Shown here one piece after another: positions 1-7,843 of a stretch of 53,771 nt of DNA (positions are counted from its first letter, which is position 1; each line of letters begins with the position of its first letter). Position numbers and translations under genes: made by a program. The notes below the pieces were generated by a model, which worked only from the letters and a program-made list of their open reading frames with translations, was not told the DNA's origin and ran no database searches. The stretch comes from UBA3839 sp963627995 (GTDB lineage: Bacteria > Bacteroidota > Bacteroidia > Bacteroidales > Bacteroidaceae), in NCBI GenBank assembly GCA_963627995.1, contig CAVGCV010000018.1, positions 1-53,771 of the forward strand. The letters run 5' to 3'.

Positions 1-118
1 TCTCCCCTCCGTTTTCCGCTCCGCGCCCGCCCGCGCTTGGCGGCGCGCGGAAAAAGGAGGCGGTGGAAAGCCCCGCCTCGGATGGGCGCACAAAAAAAGA
101 AGATGGGCGCACAAGAAG

Positions 119-146
119 AAAGGGTACTCTCACGAGCACCCTTTTC
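119..146. terminator. hairpin terminator candidate
   Basis: Arms AAAGGGT (119-125) and ACCCTTT (138-144) continue inward as CTC/GAG after one A-C mismatch, with loop TCAC. A short T run follows on the plus strand. It probably ends a gene outside the window. Confidence 0.5.
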
Positions 147-202
147 TCTGTTCTCAATAAGTATTATTTTTTTAAGGTAAAAAGATTGTTTTTAGGATGC
201 TG

Positions 203-210
203 CAAAGTTA
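203..210 (-). promoter_or_regulatory. -7-like box TAACTTTG, leftward
   Basis: CAAAGTTA on the plus strand reads TAACTTTG on the minus strand, matching the Bacteroidota TAnnTTTG box. No TTTG lies at the usual 19-21 nt upstream. It could drive a leftward gene beyond the left edge. Confidence 0.35.
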
Positions 211-296
211 GCCTATCCTGCGCCCGAAAGCATCCTTTTTATCATGTTCTCCAACATGTGTTATCGTACACACTGCAAAAGTCGGGCTTCCCGCAC

Positions 297-325
297 AAAA
301 AAAGACCGCTTTTCCTGCGGTCTTT
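297..325 (-). terminator. intrinsic terminator of the 325-705 gene
   Basis: Perfect 9-bp arms AAAGACCGC (301-309) and GCGGTCTTT (317-325). Read leftward, the stem is followed by a run of T from the A run at 295-303. It abuts the stop codon of the leftward gene. Confidence 0.75.
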
Positions 326-705
326 CATGCCTCGTCGGTGCCAAATAGGTCTTGCATTCCCAAATTTTGTCGGGACTGCCGCGCCCCCGCCCTTGCGGAC
401 GTGGACAAGTCCACGCCCTCGTCCTCCCAGTCGTCGAAGCACAGTTCCAACTGCACCACAAAATGCCGGCGCAAGGCGTACAGCCCCCACCGGCGGCGTT
501 CGAAAGGCGAGAGTTGCTTCCGGCTCTCGTTCCACAAAAAGCGACTCACCGTTCCGTAAATCCGCTCATACCGCCCCATGCCCTGCGCCGTGTCGAACAG
601 GTCGCAGTGGGAGTTGTAAATGACGCGCGCGATGTGCCGCAGCCGCAGCCCGTCGGGGTGCGACATCAGCATCTCCACCATGTCGTTATAGTATAAGTTC
701 TTCAT
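325..705 (-). CDS. conserved hypothetical protein, 126 aa
   Basis: I do not recognise a named family. The protein starts at an ATG (705) and has a plausible globular composition. Its N-terminal half (residues about 5-60) reads like a helical, winged-helix-type module (LRLRHIARVIYNS, RIYGTVSRFLWNES), so DNA binding is possible but unproven. The acidic segment CFDDWEDEG near residue 90 precedes a low-complexity tail. There is no signal peptide or membrane segment. It is transcribed alone, leftward, with a -7 box just upstream and a clear intrinsic terminator at its stop codon, which supports it being a real gene. The divergent neighbour is a Nudix hydrolase. Function unknown. Confidence 0.7.
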   Translation of the reverse strand: MKNLYYNDMVEMLMSHPDGLRLRHIARVIYNSHCDLFDTAQGMGRYERIYGTVSRFLWNESRKQLSPFERRRWGLYALRRHFVVQLELCFDDWEDEGVDLSTSARAGARQSRQNLGMQDLFGTDEA

Positions 706-713
706 CTTCCTTG

Positions 714-721
714 CAAAAGTA
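714..721 (-). promoter_or_regulatory. -7 box TACTTTTG for the 126-aa gene
   Basis: The minus strand reads TACTTTTG 8 nt upstream of the ATG at 705. A TTTG lies at 737-740, but the 15-nt spacing is shorter than the usual 19-21. Confidence 0.45.
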
Positions 722-794
722 CACTTTTTTCAAGAACAAATGCCGCCAAACGTCGAAAAACGCAAAAGGTCACCGCCTTACGCGCATTTCTGCA

Positions 795-802
795 TAAATT
801 TG
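795..802 (+). promoter_or_regulatory. -7 box TAAATTTG for the Nudix gene
   Basis: TAAATTTGC fits TAnnTTTG and lies 38 nt upstream of the ATG at 841. No clear -33 TTTG was seen. Confidence 0.5.
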
Positions 803-840
803 CACGAAAAGATTCCTGCAAAGCACGAAACGACAAGCGT

Positions 841-1236
841 ATGAAAACCTATCGAGTGGTAGCCGCCCTCATCGAGCACGACGGCAAGTTCCTCGCCATG
901 CAGCGGGGAAAGACGAGATTTCCCTACACCAGCCATCTGTACGAGCTGCCGGGAGGGAAAGTCGAGCCCGGAGAGACCGAGCTCGAAGCACTGCGGCGCG
1001 AACTGCGCGAGGAAATGGACTACGAGGTGGAGGTCGGCAGCCATCTTGCCGACATCGACCACGCCTATCCCGACTTTGCCGTCCACCTCTCCATCTACCA
1101 CTGTCACGCCAGCACCCCTTGCTTCGAGATGCGCGAGCACCGCGCCTACCAGTGGCTGCCTCCCCAGCAGTTGGCCGACCTCCCGTGGGTGGAGGCCGAC
1201 CGCCATTTCATCAGCCACATACAGGAGCTCCTCTAA
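841..1236 (+). CDS. Nudix hydrolase (MutT-like, 131 aa)
   Basis: A single Nudix domain spans the protein. The Nudix box is visible from G39: G-x5-E45-x7-R53-E54-x2-E57-E58. The usual final Gly is replaced by Asp60, which is tolerated in the family. These residues bind the Mg2+ that supports hydrolysis of a nucleoside diphosphate linked to another group. The size and early strand (TYRVVAALIEHDGKFLAMQR) resemble MutT/8-oxo-dGTP diphosphatases, so nucleotide-pool cleaning is the likeliest role, but substrate cannot be read from sequence. It is cytoplasmic and apparently monocistronic, with a -7 box upstream. The start is the only ATG before the first strand. Confidence 0.9.
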   Translation: MKTYRVVAALIEHDGKFLAMQRGKTRFPYTSHLYELPGGKVEPGETELEALRRELREEMDYEVEVGSHLADIDHAYPDFAVHLSIYHCHASTPCFEMREHRAYQWLPPQQLADLPWVEADRHFISHIQELL

Positions 1237-1380
1237 ACGTCCGTCGCACACACGCCGCGTTACGGGACATGCGCCCTCGCGCGCGTTCCTATCTATATGT
1301 ATGCCCATTTCCAGGCGCAGTCCCAGGACGGCCGGGCAAGGGGTCCGGGAATGTTGTCGTCAATGGGGCCTAATGCGCCC

Positions 1381-1490
1381 AAAAAACACTGCGGAGGTCG
1401 CCCCAGAGCCTCCGCAGAGAAAAATATTTTCCTCTGCGGACGAAATAAATTTCGTCTGCGGAGCGCCGGGCTTTTCTCTGCGGACAAAAA
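1381..1490. repeat. dispersed intergenic repeat, copy A
   Basis: This lies in the 331-bp gene-free stretch 1237-1567. It starts with AAAACACTGCGGA and carries CTCTGCGGACGAAA and CTCTGCGGACAAAAA plus the inverted form TCCGCAGAGAAAAA, so it folds into CCGCAGAG/CTCTGCGG and GACGAAAT/ATTTCGTC hairpins. Related copies are at 18352, 41022 and 53677. It is closest to the 53677 copy. The rest of the stretch holds only the promoter at 1501-1531. Confidence 0.8.
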
Positions 1491-1500
1491 TCGGGAGCGT

Positions 1501-1531
1501 TTTGCGGGGAGAAAAAAAAGGCGTATCTTCG
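1501..1531 (+). promoter_or_regulatory. Bacteroidota-type promoter TTTG-N19-TATCTTCG
   Basis: TTTG at 1501-1504, exactly 19 nt, then TATCTTCG at 1524-1531 (one mismatch to TAnnTTTG). It lies 36 nt before the phosphatase ATG and probably drives the two-gene phosphatase/hydrolase unit. Confidence 0.7.
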
Positions 1532-1567
1532 CGAGGATATTGGTAAAAAACACCTAAACAACAACCG

Positions 1568-2851
1568 ATGAACAGAATATTGACGCTCGCCCTCGTCGCG
1601 GTGTCGGCCTGTACCTCGCTGGCGCAGACGGCGAGGGAGGAGATTGCGGCGAACCGATTCCTCGCAGGGAGCAACTACTTAGACTACGACAAGGCTTACG
1701 GACGCGACCCCCTGACCCCCGCGCCCAAGGGCTACGAGCCCTACTACCTCAGCCACTACGGCCGCCACGGATCACGGTGGCTGCTGGGCGACGGCGACTA
1801 CTCAGGCCCCATGCGGACGCTGAAGAAGGCGGAGGCGCAGGGAAAACTGACGGCTGCGGGGGCGGAAACGCTGGCGAAGCTCGAGCGGTTCTACCCCTCG
1901 TCCATTAACCGCCTTGGCGACCTGACCACCGTCGGCGAGCGCCAGCACCACGGCATCGGACGACGCATGGCCCGCAACTTTCCCGAGATTTTCAAAAAGA
2001 ACGGCGTGGCCATCGACGCGCGTAGCACCGTGGTCATCCGCTGCATCCTGTCCATGACGGCCGAGTGTGAGGAGCTGGCAGCCGCAAATCCAACGGCGCG
2101 CATCCACAACGACGTGAGCGAGTCGCTGCAATACTACCTCAACCAGCCGTGGCAGGGCGTGGTGCGCAAGCAGGGCGGAAAGGGCTGGAAACTGGCACGC
2201 GCCTACCGCGAACGCTACACGCACCCCGAGCGCTTGGCCGCCGCTCTGTTCAACGACCCGCAGTGGGCGCGCGACAGCATCGACACGGGCAGTTTCATGC
2301 GCCACCTTTTCGAGGTGGCAGCCAACATGCAGAGCCATGACACCGACATCGACCTGCTCTCTCTCTTCACCGACGAGGAGTGCTACGACCAATGGCGCAT
2401 CCGCAACATCGACTGGTATCTGAACTATGGCGCGGCACCGGCCACGGAGGGCGTGATGCCGTTCAGCCAGAAGAACCTGCTGCGCAACATCATCGAGTCG
2501 GCCGACACCGTGACACAGGTACAGGCCGCGCTGCGCTTCGGCCACGAGGTGTGCGTCATGCCGCTGGTCTGCCTCCTCGAGCTGGGCAACAACGGTGCGC
2601 GCGTCGAAAACCTCGACACCCTCGACCGCCAGTGGCGCAACTACGAAATCTACCCCATGGGCTGCAACGTGCAGCTCGTGTTCTACCGCCCGAAACGCGG
2701 GCGCACCGGCGACATCCTGGTCAAGGCACTGCTCAACGAGCGCGAGGTGTCGTTGCCCGTCGCCACGACCACCCACCCCTACTACAAATGGGCGGACGTG
2801 CGGCAGTATTACTTGGAGAAAATCAGGAATTTTGAAGCAATCGACCAATGA
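1568..2851 (+). CDS. secreted histidine-type phosphatase (MINPP-like)
   Basis: This 427-aa protein is a histidine acid phosphatase of the clan that includes phytases and multiple inositol-polyphosphate phosphatases. A signal peptide covers about residues 1-20 (ILTLALVAVSACTSLAQ), so it acts in the periplasm or at the surface. The catalytic motif RHGSR is at 66-70 in YLSHYGRHGSRW, with His67 as phosphate acceptor. A second motif, His326-Glu327 (FGHEV), sits where HAD/HAE proton donors lie in this family. Length is typical of bacterial MINPP homologues. It may release phosphate from inositol phosphates or other phosphoesters; the substrate is an inference. Its stop overlaps the start of a secreted alpha/beta hydrolase by ATGA, so the two are co-transcribed and translationally coupled. 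Confidence 0.88.
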   Translation: MNRILTLALVAVSACTSLAQTAREEIAANRFLAGSNYLDYDKAYGRDPLTPAPKGYEPYYLSHYGRHGSRWLLGDGDYSGPMRTLKKAEAQGKLTAAGAETLAKLERFYPSSINRLGDLTTVGERQHHGIGRRMARNFPEIFKKNGVAIDARSTVVIRCILSMTAECEELAAANPTARIHNDVSESLQYYLNQPWQGVVRKQGGKGWKLARAYRERYTHPERLAAALFNDPQWARDSIDTGSFMRHLFEVAANMQSHDTDIDLLSLFTDEECYDQWRIRNIDWYLNYGAAPATEGVMPFSQKNLLRNIIESADTVTQVQAALRFGHEVCVMPLVCLLELGNNGARVENLDTLDRQWRNYEIYPMGCNVQLVFYRPKRGRTGDILVKALLNEREVSLPVATTTHPYYKWADVRQYYLEKIRNFEAIDQ

Positions 2852-3657
2852 AAAAACTATTCATCCTCCTCTCGCTGCTTTTTGCGCCCCTCACGCTGTG
2901 GGCGCAGGAATCGGTGACGATACAGGGCTCGGTCGGCAAACTGAAAGCCCTTGTCCAGATGCCGGAAACGAAAGGAAAGACTTGCCCGCTGGTGGTCATC
3001 ATGCATGGTTTCTCGGGCAACAAGAACGAGCCGCTCCACCGCGAGCTGGCCGACGAACTGCAGCGGCGCGGCATCGCCAGCATCCGCTTCGACTTCAACG
3101 GCCACGGCGAGAGCGAGGGCGAGTTCCAGGACATGACCATTCTCAACGAGATTGAGGACGCGAAGGCCGTCATCCGCTACGCGCAGTCGCAGCCATGGGT
3201 GGGACGCATCTCCATCTCCGGACACTCGCAGGGCGGTGTCGTCGCCAGCATGGTGGGCGGCGAGCTGGGACAGAAACAAATCCGCAGCGTGCTGCTCTAT
3301 GCGCCGGCGGCCGTGCTGCGCGACGACGCACTGCGCGGCAGCATCCTCGGAGCGCGTTTCAACCCCGACAGCATCCCCGACATTGTCCACGTGTGGGGAC
3401 GACCGCTCGGACGCGGCTACATTGAGAGCGTCATGCCGCTGCCCATCTATGAGACAGCCGTGAGGTTCGAGGGGCCGGCCTGCATCGTCCACGGCGAGAA
3501 CGACCGCATCGTGCCCTACACCTACGGGGCGTGCTACGCCCGCGAGTACAAGCACGGCGAGTGGCATCTCCAGCCGGCCGACGACCACGGCTTCAACCGC
3601 GATCGCCCTGCCGCCGTCCGCATCGGCGCCGACTTCATGGAGCGAACGCTGAAATAG
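2848..3657 (+). CDS. secreted alpha/beta hydrolase (esterase/peptidase-like)
   Basis: This 269-aa protein has a signal peptide (residues 1-20, ending WAQ) and one alpha/beta-hydrolase fold. The oxyanion-hole motif HGFSGN is at 53-58. The nucleophile elbow GHSQGG is at 125-130 with Ser127. Asp219 (HGENDRIVP) and His247 (DDHGF) complete the triad. The FDFNGHGESEG segment at 81-91 is typical of the S9-like or feruloyl-esterase branch often found in gut Bacteroidales. The likely job is hydrolysis of an ester or short peptide in the periplasm. It overlaps the upstream phosphatase by four bases, implying a shared transcript. Confidence 0.85.
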   Translation: MKKLFILLSLLFAPLTLWAQESVTIQGSVGKLKALVQMPETKGKTCPLVVIMHGFSGNKNEPLHRELADELQRRGIASIRFDFNGHGESEGEFQDMTILNEIEDAKAVIRYAQSQPWVGRISISGHSQGGVVASMVGGELGQKQIRSVLLYAPAAVLRDDALRGSILGARFNPDSIPDIVHVWGRPLGRGYIESVMPLPIYETAVRFEGPACIVHGENDRIVPYTYGACYAREYKHGEWHLQPADDHGFNRDRPAAVRIGADFMERTLK

Positions 3658-3834
3658 CAGCAGGACGTTTTTGCAGAATGCAGGCTCCGCCATCGTACCG
3701 GCAGTGTCGGCATGGTCTCCAGTCGGGGGAGAGGCGTGCGGATGGCAAGGCTTTCAGGTGTGGAGGTGACGGCTTTTCGGAACAGGCCAGGAATGGCGTT
3801 CCCGCACGAAAGGCGTGACTTTGCGGACGAAACG

Positions 3835-4770
3835 ATGGAAAAGAACAGTCGGTACAGGGAGTTCGGCGCGTGGCTGCGCGAGACGCTGGGAGGGCGTGTG
3901 CAGAAGATTTCGATTGACGCGGGATTCACCTGCCCCAACCGCGACGGGACGGTGGGGACGGGAGGCTGCACGTTTTGCAACAACCAGACGTTCAACCCCG
4001 CCTACTGTGCGCCGCGCCGGTCGGTGGCCGAGCAGGTGGAGGAGGGCAAGGCGTTTTTCGGTCGGAAGTATCCCGACATGAAGTTTCTGGCCTATTTTCA
4101 GGCCTATACGAACACGTATGCACCGATGGACGAGTTGCGGTGCAAGTACGAGGAGGCGTTGGGCGTGGACGGCGTGGTGGGGCTGGTGGTCGGCACTCGC
4201 CCCGACTGCGTGTCCGCGCCGCTGCTCGACTATTTTGCCCGCTTGCGGCAGCGGTGCTTCGTGCTTGTGGAGTACGGCATTGAGTCGACGGACGACGAGG
4301 TGCTGCGGCGCGTGAACCGCGGGCATGACTTCGCCTCCGTTCGGCGCGCGGTGGCGGCCACGGCGGAACGGGGCATTGCGGTGGGCGGTCATGTGATTCT
4401 CGGGCTGCCGACCACGCACCTGAGGCCGGGCTACCTGCGGCGCGAGGCGGAGCGGCTTTCGGCTCTGCCGCTGACGACGCTGAAGGTGCACCAGCTGCAA
4501 CTGGTTCGCGGCACGCGCATGGCCGAGGAGTTTGTGGAGCGACCTCGGGACTTCCGGCTGCGGACTGCGGCGGAGTATGTGGAGGAGGTCATCGACTTCG
4601 TGGAGCTGCTGCGCCCCGACTTGGTGCTGGAGCGGTTCGTGTCGCAGTCGCCCGCGTCGCTGCTGGCCGTGCCGGGGTGGGGACTGAAGAACCACGAGTT
4701 CGTGGCATTGCTGCGCCGGCGCATGGAGGAGCGTGATGCGTGGCAGGGGCGGCTCTACGGGACGCGGTAA
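3835..4770 (+). CDS. radical SAM protein, TIGR01212 (YhcC-like)
   Basis: A 311-aa radical SAM enzyme. The cluster-binding cysteines are Cys33, Cys45 and Cys48 in FTCPNRDGTVGTGGCTFC; the C-x11-C-x2-C spacing is characteristic of TIGR01212/YhcC and the related Elp3-like branch. EYGIESTDDEVLRRVNRGH and GGHVILGLP are further family motifs. The enzyme should cleave S-adenosylmethionine, but its substrate is unknown; RNA modification is often suggested for relatives. The ATG at 3835 is preferred over the in-frame ATG at 3712 because the family starts at the NSRYREFGAWLR block and a TGACTTTG box lies just before it. It is cytoplasmic and probably monocistronic. Confidence 0.85.
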   Translation: MEKNSRYREFGAWLRETLGGRVQKISIDAGFTCPNRDGTVGTGGCTFCNNQTFNPAYCAPRRSVAEQVEEGKAFFGRKYPDMKFLAYFQAYTNTYAPMDELRCKYEEALGVDGVVGLVVGTRPDCVSAPLLDYFARLRQRCFVLVEYGIESTDDEVLRRVNRGHDFASVRRAVAATAERGIAVGGHVILGLPTTHLRPGYLRREAERLSALPLTTLKVHQLQLVRGTRMAEEFVERPRDFRLRTAAEYVEEVIDFVELLRPDLVLERFVSQSPASLLAVPGWGLKNHEFVALLRRRMEERDAWQGRLYGTR

Positions 4771-4936
4771 GCGGGCGCAAGCCGGGTGGCGGCTTGTGTG
4801 CGTGTGGCGCATCCCCGTTTTCACCGCAGGAAGCGAAGGTTGAGGGAATCGGCCTCGTCCTCTTCGCTTTTGCGGAAAATGAAGCCGGTTCTTGTTTCTT
4901 TTTGACAAAAAGAATGTTGCTGTGGAAGAATTTCAG

Positions 4937-4944
4937 TACATTTG
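4937..4944 (+). promoter_or_regulatory. -7 box TACATTTG for the envelope operon
   Basis: TACATTTGC matches TAnnTTTG, 65 nt before the ATG at 5010. The best -33 candidate is GTTG at 4916-4919 (17 nt), which is imperfect. Confidence 0.5.
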
Positions 4945-5009
4945 CAAGCAAAGTCTAAGCTTTGTGAACAGATGTTTAGCCTCTGCTCACATCCAACATT
5001 CCATTGCAG

Positions 5010-6248
5010 ATGAGTCGTTTTTTTCTCAAGTTGCTGGTCTTCCTGCTTGCGGGGGGGGCGGCTGTGACGGTCTGTGCGCAGCCTGTGGTCACAGTGAGGG
5101 GTCACGTGAAGTTCCTGCCCGCTGATCGCGCGGACATGGCCGACCGTGTGAAAACTTTCAAGGTGAGTGTCTTGCGTCGCGAGGGCACGCAGAAGAAAAT
5201 TTTGGCTGAGGCCGAGGTGAATGCGGCCGACCGCACGTATGAGCTGCGGGTGCCGGTGGAGAAAGTCGGTGCGGCCACCGTCGACTGTGGCGGCTGGCAG
5301 AGCGTGAACGTGTGGCTTGAGGACGAGAACCTCGACATCGATTTCCGGGGTGTCGATACGGCGCGCGTCATCATCAAGAATCCCCCCTACGTGTATGTAA
5401 AGGGCGGACGGAACAACGAACTGATGAACCTCATCAACTTCGAGGCATACCGCAACTATCAGGGCATGATTGCAACCTCCAAAGCCGCCTACGACGCGAA
5501 GTTCGCCGACGACGACAGCAAGAGAGCACTGACCTCCGCCCTCTACGGGCACGGGGCGGAAAACGTGGCGGCGCATATGCGCTACTTTGTTGAGCATTAT
5601 GCCGACCGCAACAGCGTGATGGCCGCCGTGGCGCAGCTCGACTATGAAGAGGACAAGGACTTGGTTGAGCGGACGCTGGCCAAGCTCCGCTCCCTATCGG
5701 CAGCATCGGCTGTGCTGGCCGACGACTACTTGCGGACGCAACTGGAGCGCAAGCAGCGGCAGGAACGGATGAAGCTTGGCAATCCCGCGCCCGAGTTTGA
5801 ATACACCGCCGACCGGGGAAAGGTGCGCCGACTGTCGGACTTGCGCGGCAAGGTGGTAGTGCTTGATTTCTGGGCAAGCTGGTGCGGCCCGTGCCGCGCC
5901 GAAGTTCCGAACCTGAAGAAAATCTATGCCGACATGAAGGGACGGGGCGTGGAATTTCTGAGCGTGAGCATCGATGCCGACAAGAAAGCATGGGAAAAAG
6001 CCCTGACGGAGGAGGCCATGCCTTGGCTGCAGGGTTGGCAGCCCGACGGCGGCAAGCAGGTGATGGAACTCTACCAGTTTGGCGGAATCCCGTTCATCCT
6101 CGTCCTCGACAAGGAGGGGCGGCTCTACCGTAAGAATGTGCGCGGCGAGGCCGTGCGTGCGGCTGTGGAGGACTGCCTGGGTGGCAAGCCCGCAGCGCAG
6201 CCGGCCAAGGGCGGCGCGGTCAAGGCTGTGGGGATGATGGCCATGTAG
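5010..6248 (+). CDS. TlpA-family thioredoxin-like protein with N-terminal extension
   Basis: A 412-aa periplasmic protein. A signal peptide (MSRFFLKLLVFLLAGGAAVT...CAQ) is followed by about 240 residues of mixed beta and helical sequence. The C-terminal domain (about 255-390) is a TlpA/ResA-like thioredoxin. The redox motif is WCGPC (Trp291-Cys295), and cis-Pro appears in GGIPFILVLD. It probably reduces or isomerises disulfides of envelope proteins. The start is the ATG at 5010; an upstream TTG at 5004 is less likely. It is followed at 22 bp by the kelch lipoprotein and then SusC/SusD, so it may service that system. The tail (AAQPAKGGAVKAVGMMAM) is low complexity. Confidence 0.87.
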   Translation: MSRFFLKLLVFLLAGGAAVTVCAQPVVTVRGHVKFLPADRADMADRVKTFKVSVLRREGTQKKILAEAEVNAADRTYELRVPVEKVGAATVDCGGWQSVNVWLEDENLDIDFRGVDTARVIIKNPPYVYVKGGRNNELMNLINFEAYRNYQGMIATSKAAYDAKFADDDSKRALTSALYGHGAENVAAHMRYFVEHYADRNSVMAAVAQLDYEEDKDLVERTLAKLRSLSAASAVLADDYLRTQLERKQRQERMKLGNPAPEFEYTADRGKVRRLSDLRGKVVVLDFWASWCGPCRAEVPNLKKIYADMKGRGVEFLSVSIDADKKAWEKALTEEAMPWLQGWQPDGGKQVMELYQFGGIPFILVLDKEGRLYRKNVRGEAVRAAVEDCLGGKPAAQPAKGGAVKAVGMMAM

Positions 6249-6270
6249 CGGAAATCTTTTGACAAAACCA

Positions 6271-7791
6271 ATGAAATGCAATATGGGAAAGAGAGTGAAA
6301 TGGCTCGCGGCGATATGCGCGCTGCTGGTTTGCGCCGCGCTTCCGTCGTGTTCGGACGACGACCTCCATCCGGCTGTGGGGCTGACGGCGGGCAGTGTGA
6401 CACCGGCAGGCAGCTTCATCACCTACCAGCTGTCGGCAGTCGGCACGCAGATGTCGAACGCGGCGGACTCGGTGGACTACGACGTGACGGACGAGCAACT
6501 GCAAAAATCCATCCTGCGAGTGACCCCGACGATATGGTCGAAAGCCTATTGCGAGGGAAAGGAAATCGGAGCTGACGGCGTGGAGGTGGATGCCACGCGT
6601 CCCGTGGTGGTGACGGTGGTGAACGGTGGAATCCGCACCACCTATACCTTGAATGTGGTGCGCGCCAAGCTGCCTGGCGACCACGACGCGCTGAAGAAAG
6701 TGGCTGCGAGTGCCACTTTCGTGCAGGGTATCCTCGACTACGACGTGGTGTGCTTCAAGAACCGCCTTTATGCGATGGTGACCTCGCTCAATGCGGCGGG
6801 CGACACCGAGGAATACCGCCTCTACGCTTCGGCCGATGCGAAGACGTGGGAGGAAATCGACTACCAGACACCGGGCGGTGTGGTCATGGGCGGCGAGGGC
6901 TGCCGCATGGCCGTGTTCCACGACAGCCTCTATGTGATAGGCGGCTTCCGCAGCAAGGCCAAGGACAGGAACGGCAATCCGGCGGAGACGGCGGCGGGCA
7001 TGTATGCGGGCCGGCCGACGGTGCCGTCCTTCCGCGCGTATGTGTCGGCTGACGGGGTGCACTTCAAGAGCTGTGTCACGGCGACATCCGTGTACAGGAA
7101 CTACGGTATGGACTTCATGATTTCGACATCGGCGGCCATGTCGCTCATGGGCATCACGCAGGTGCATGGCACACTGGCGCAGCTCGGCGACTCGCTCTTC
7201 ATGAAAAGCGGCTATATGTTCGCCTTTGGCATGGCGCAGCCTGCACGCGCCATCTCCACGACTTCCGACGGCGAGAACTGGGCGGTGCTGACAGCTGTGG
7301 ACGAGACCGGCGCGGCCGTGTCGCTCCCCACGCTGGGCGACGCATTCTTCGCGTTTAAGGGACGGCTGTGGGTTGTGGGCGGATTCTCCAACTTCCTGTC
7401 GAACAGTTATCTGAACCGCCACATCTATTCGTCGTCGGACGGAATCACATGGAAGGTGGAGGGCGAGCTGCCCGACGATGTGCCGGCTGTCTACCAGTGG
7501 ACGGGCATCGGCACGGACAACGTGGCCTACATCTTCGGCGGCGAGGAACTTTCGGCCGACGGCACCACGCGCACGCTCTCTTCCCGCGTCCTCCGTTCCA
7601 TCGACGGGGTGAACTGGGAGAGTGTGGCGGTGACGGAGGCGTTCGTAGGCTCGCGCCTGCCGCGCCTTGCCGCACTGGGCGAAACGATATACTACTTCGG
7701 CGGCTACAAGGGCGTGTCGTCGGGCAACTACGTGTTCCCGACGCAGGACGACCATCTGGAGGCGGAGGTGTGGTCGAAGTTCATCAAGTGA
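6271..7791 (+). CDS. DUF6242-like kelch/beta-propeller lipoprotein
   Basis: A 506-aa lipoprotein: basic N terminus, hydrophobic core and lipobox ending ALPSC at about Cys27, followed by SDDD. Residues about 35-140 form a beta-rich domain (SFITYQLSAVGTQMSNAAD). The remainder contains repeated kelch-like blades with the patterns LYASADAKTWEEI, SLYVIGGFRSKA, LWVVGGFSNF, YIFGGEE and YYFGGYKG, consistent with a beta-propeller. This arrangement resembles the Bacteroidales family DUF6242, whose function is not known. The GG-x-W/Y spacing suggests a binding scaffold at the cell surface. The ATG at 6271 or 6283 starts the signal; the upstream TTG is ignored. It sits 52 bp upstream of susC, so it is probably an accessory lipoprotein of that transporter. 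Confidence 0.75.
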   Translation: MKCNMGKRVKWLAAICALLVCAALPSCSDDDLHPAVGLTAGSVTPAGSFITYQLSAVGTQMSNAADSVDYDVTDEQLQKSILRVTPTIWSKAYCEGKEIGADGVEVDATRPVVVTVVNGGIRTTYTLNVVRAKLPGDHDALKKVAASATFVQGILDYDVVCFKNRLYAMVTSLNAAGDTEEYRLYASADAKTWEEIDYQTPGGVVMGGEGCRMAVFHDSLYVIGGFRSKAKDRNGNPAETAAGMYAGRPTVPSFRAYVSADGVHFKSCVTATSVYRNYGMDFMISTSAAMSLMGITQVHGTLAQLGDSLFMKSGYMFAFGMAQPARAISTTSDGENWAVLTAVDETGAAVSLPTLGDAFFAFKGRLWVVGGFSNFLSNSYLNRHIYSSSDGITWKVEGELPDDVPAVYQWTGIGTDNVAYIFGGEELSADGTTRTLSSRVLRSIDGVNWESVAVTEAFVGSRLPRLAALGETIYYFGGYKGVSSGNYVFPTQDDHLEAEVWSKFIK

Positions 7792-7843
7792 CCGCACGCT
7801 GTGCAACCCCAATCTGACACATATCCCATCTAATGATTAGATT

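Larger units (their letters stand above)
1..324. other. gene-free left edge of window
   Basis: No open frame here resembles a protein family I know. The stretch holds a hairpin at 119-146, a leftward -7-like box at 203-210, and the terminator of the next leftward gene at 297-325. It is probably the intergenic space between that gene and a gene lying left of the window. Confidence 0.6.

Noticed and set aside
1273..1300. CTCGCGCGCGTTC plus AT-rich motif shared with 21686-21710
   Set aside because: The shared block is only about 13 bp of simple GC alternation. With this base composition it is probably chance.
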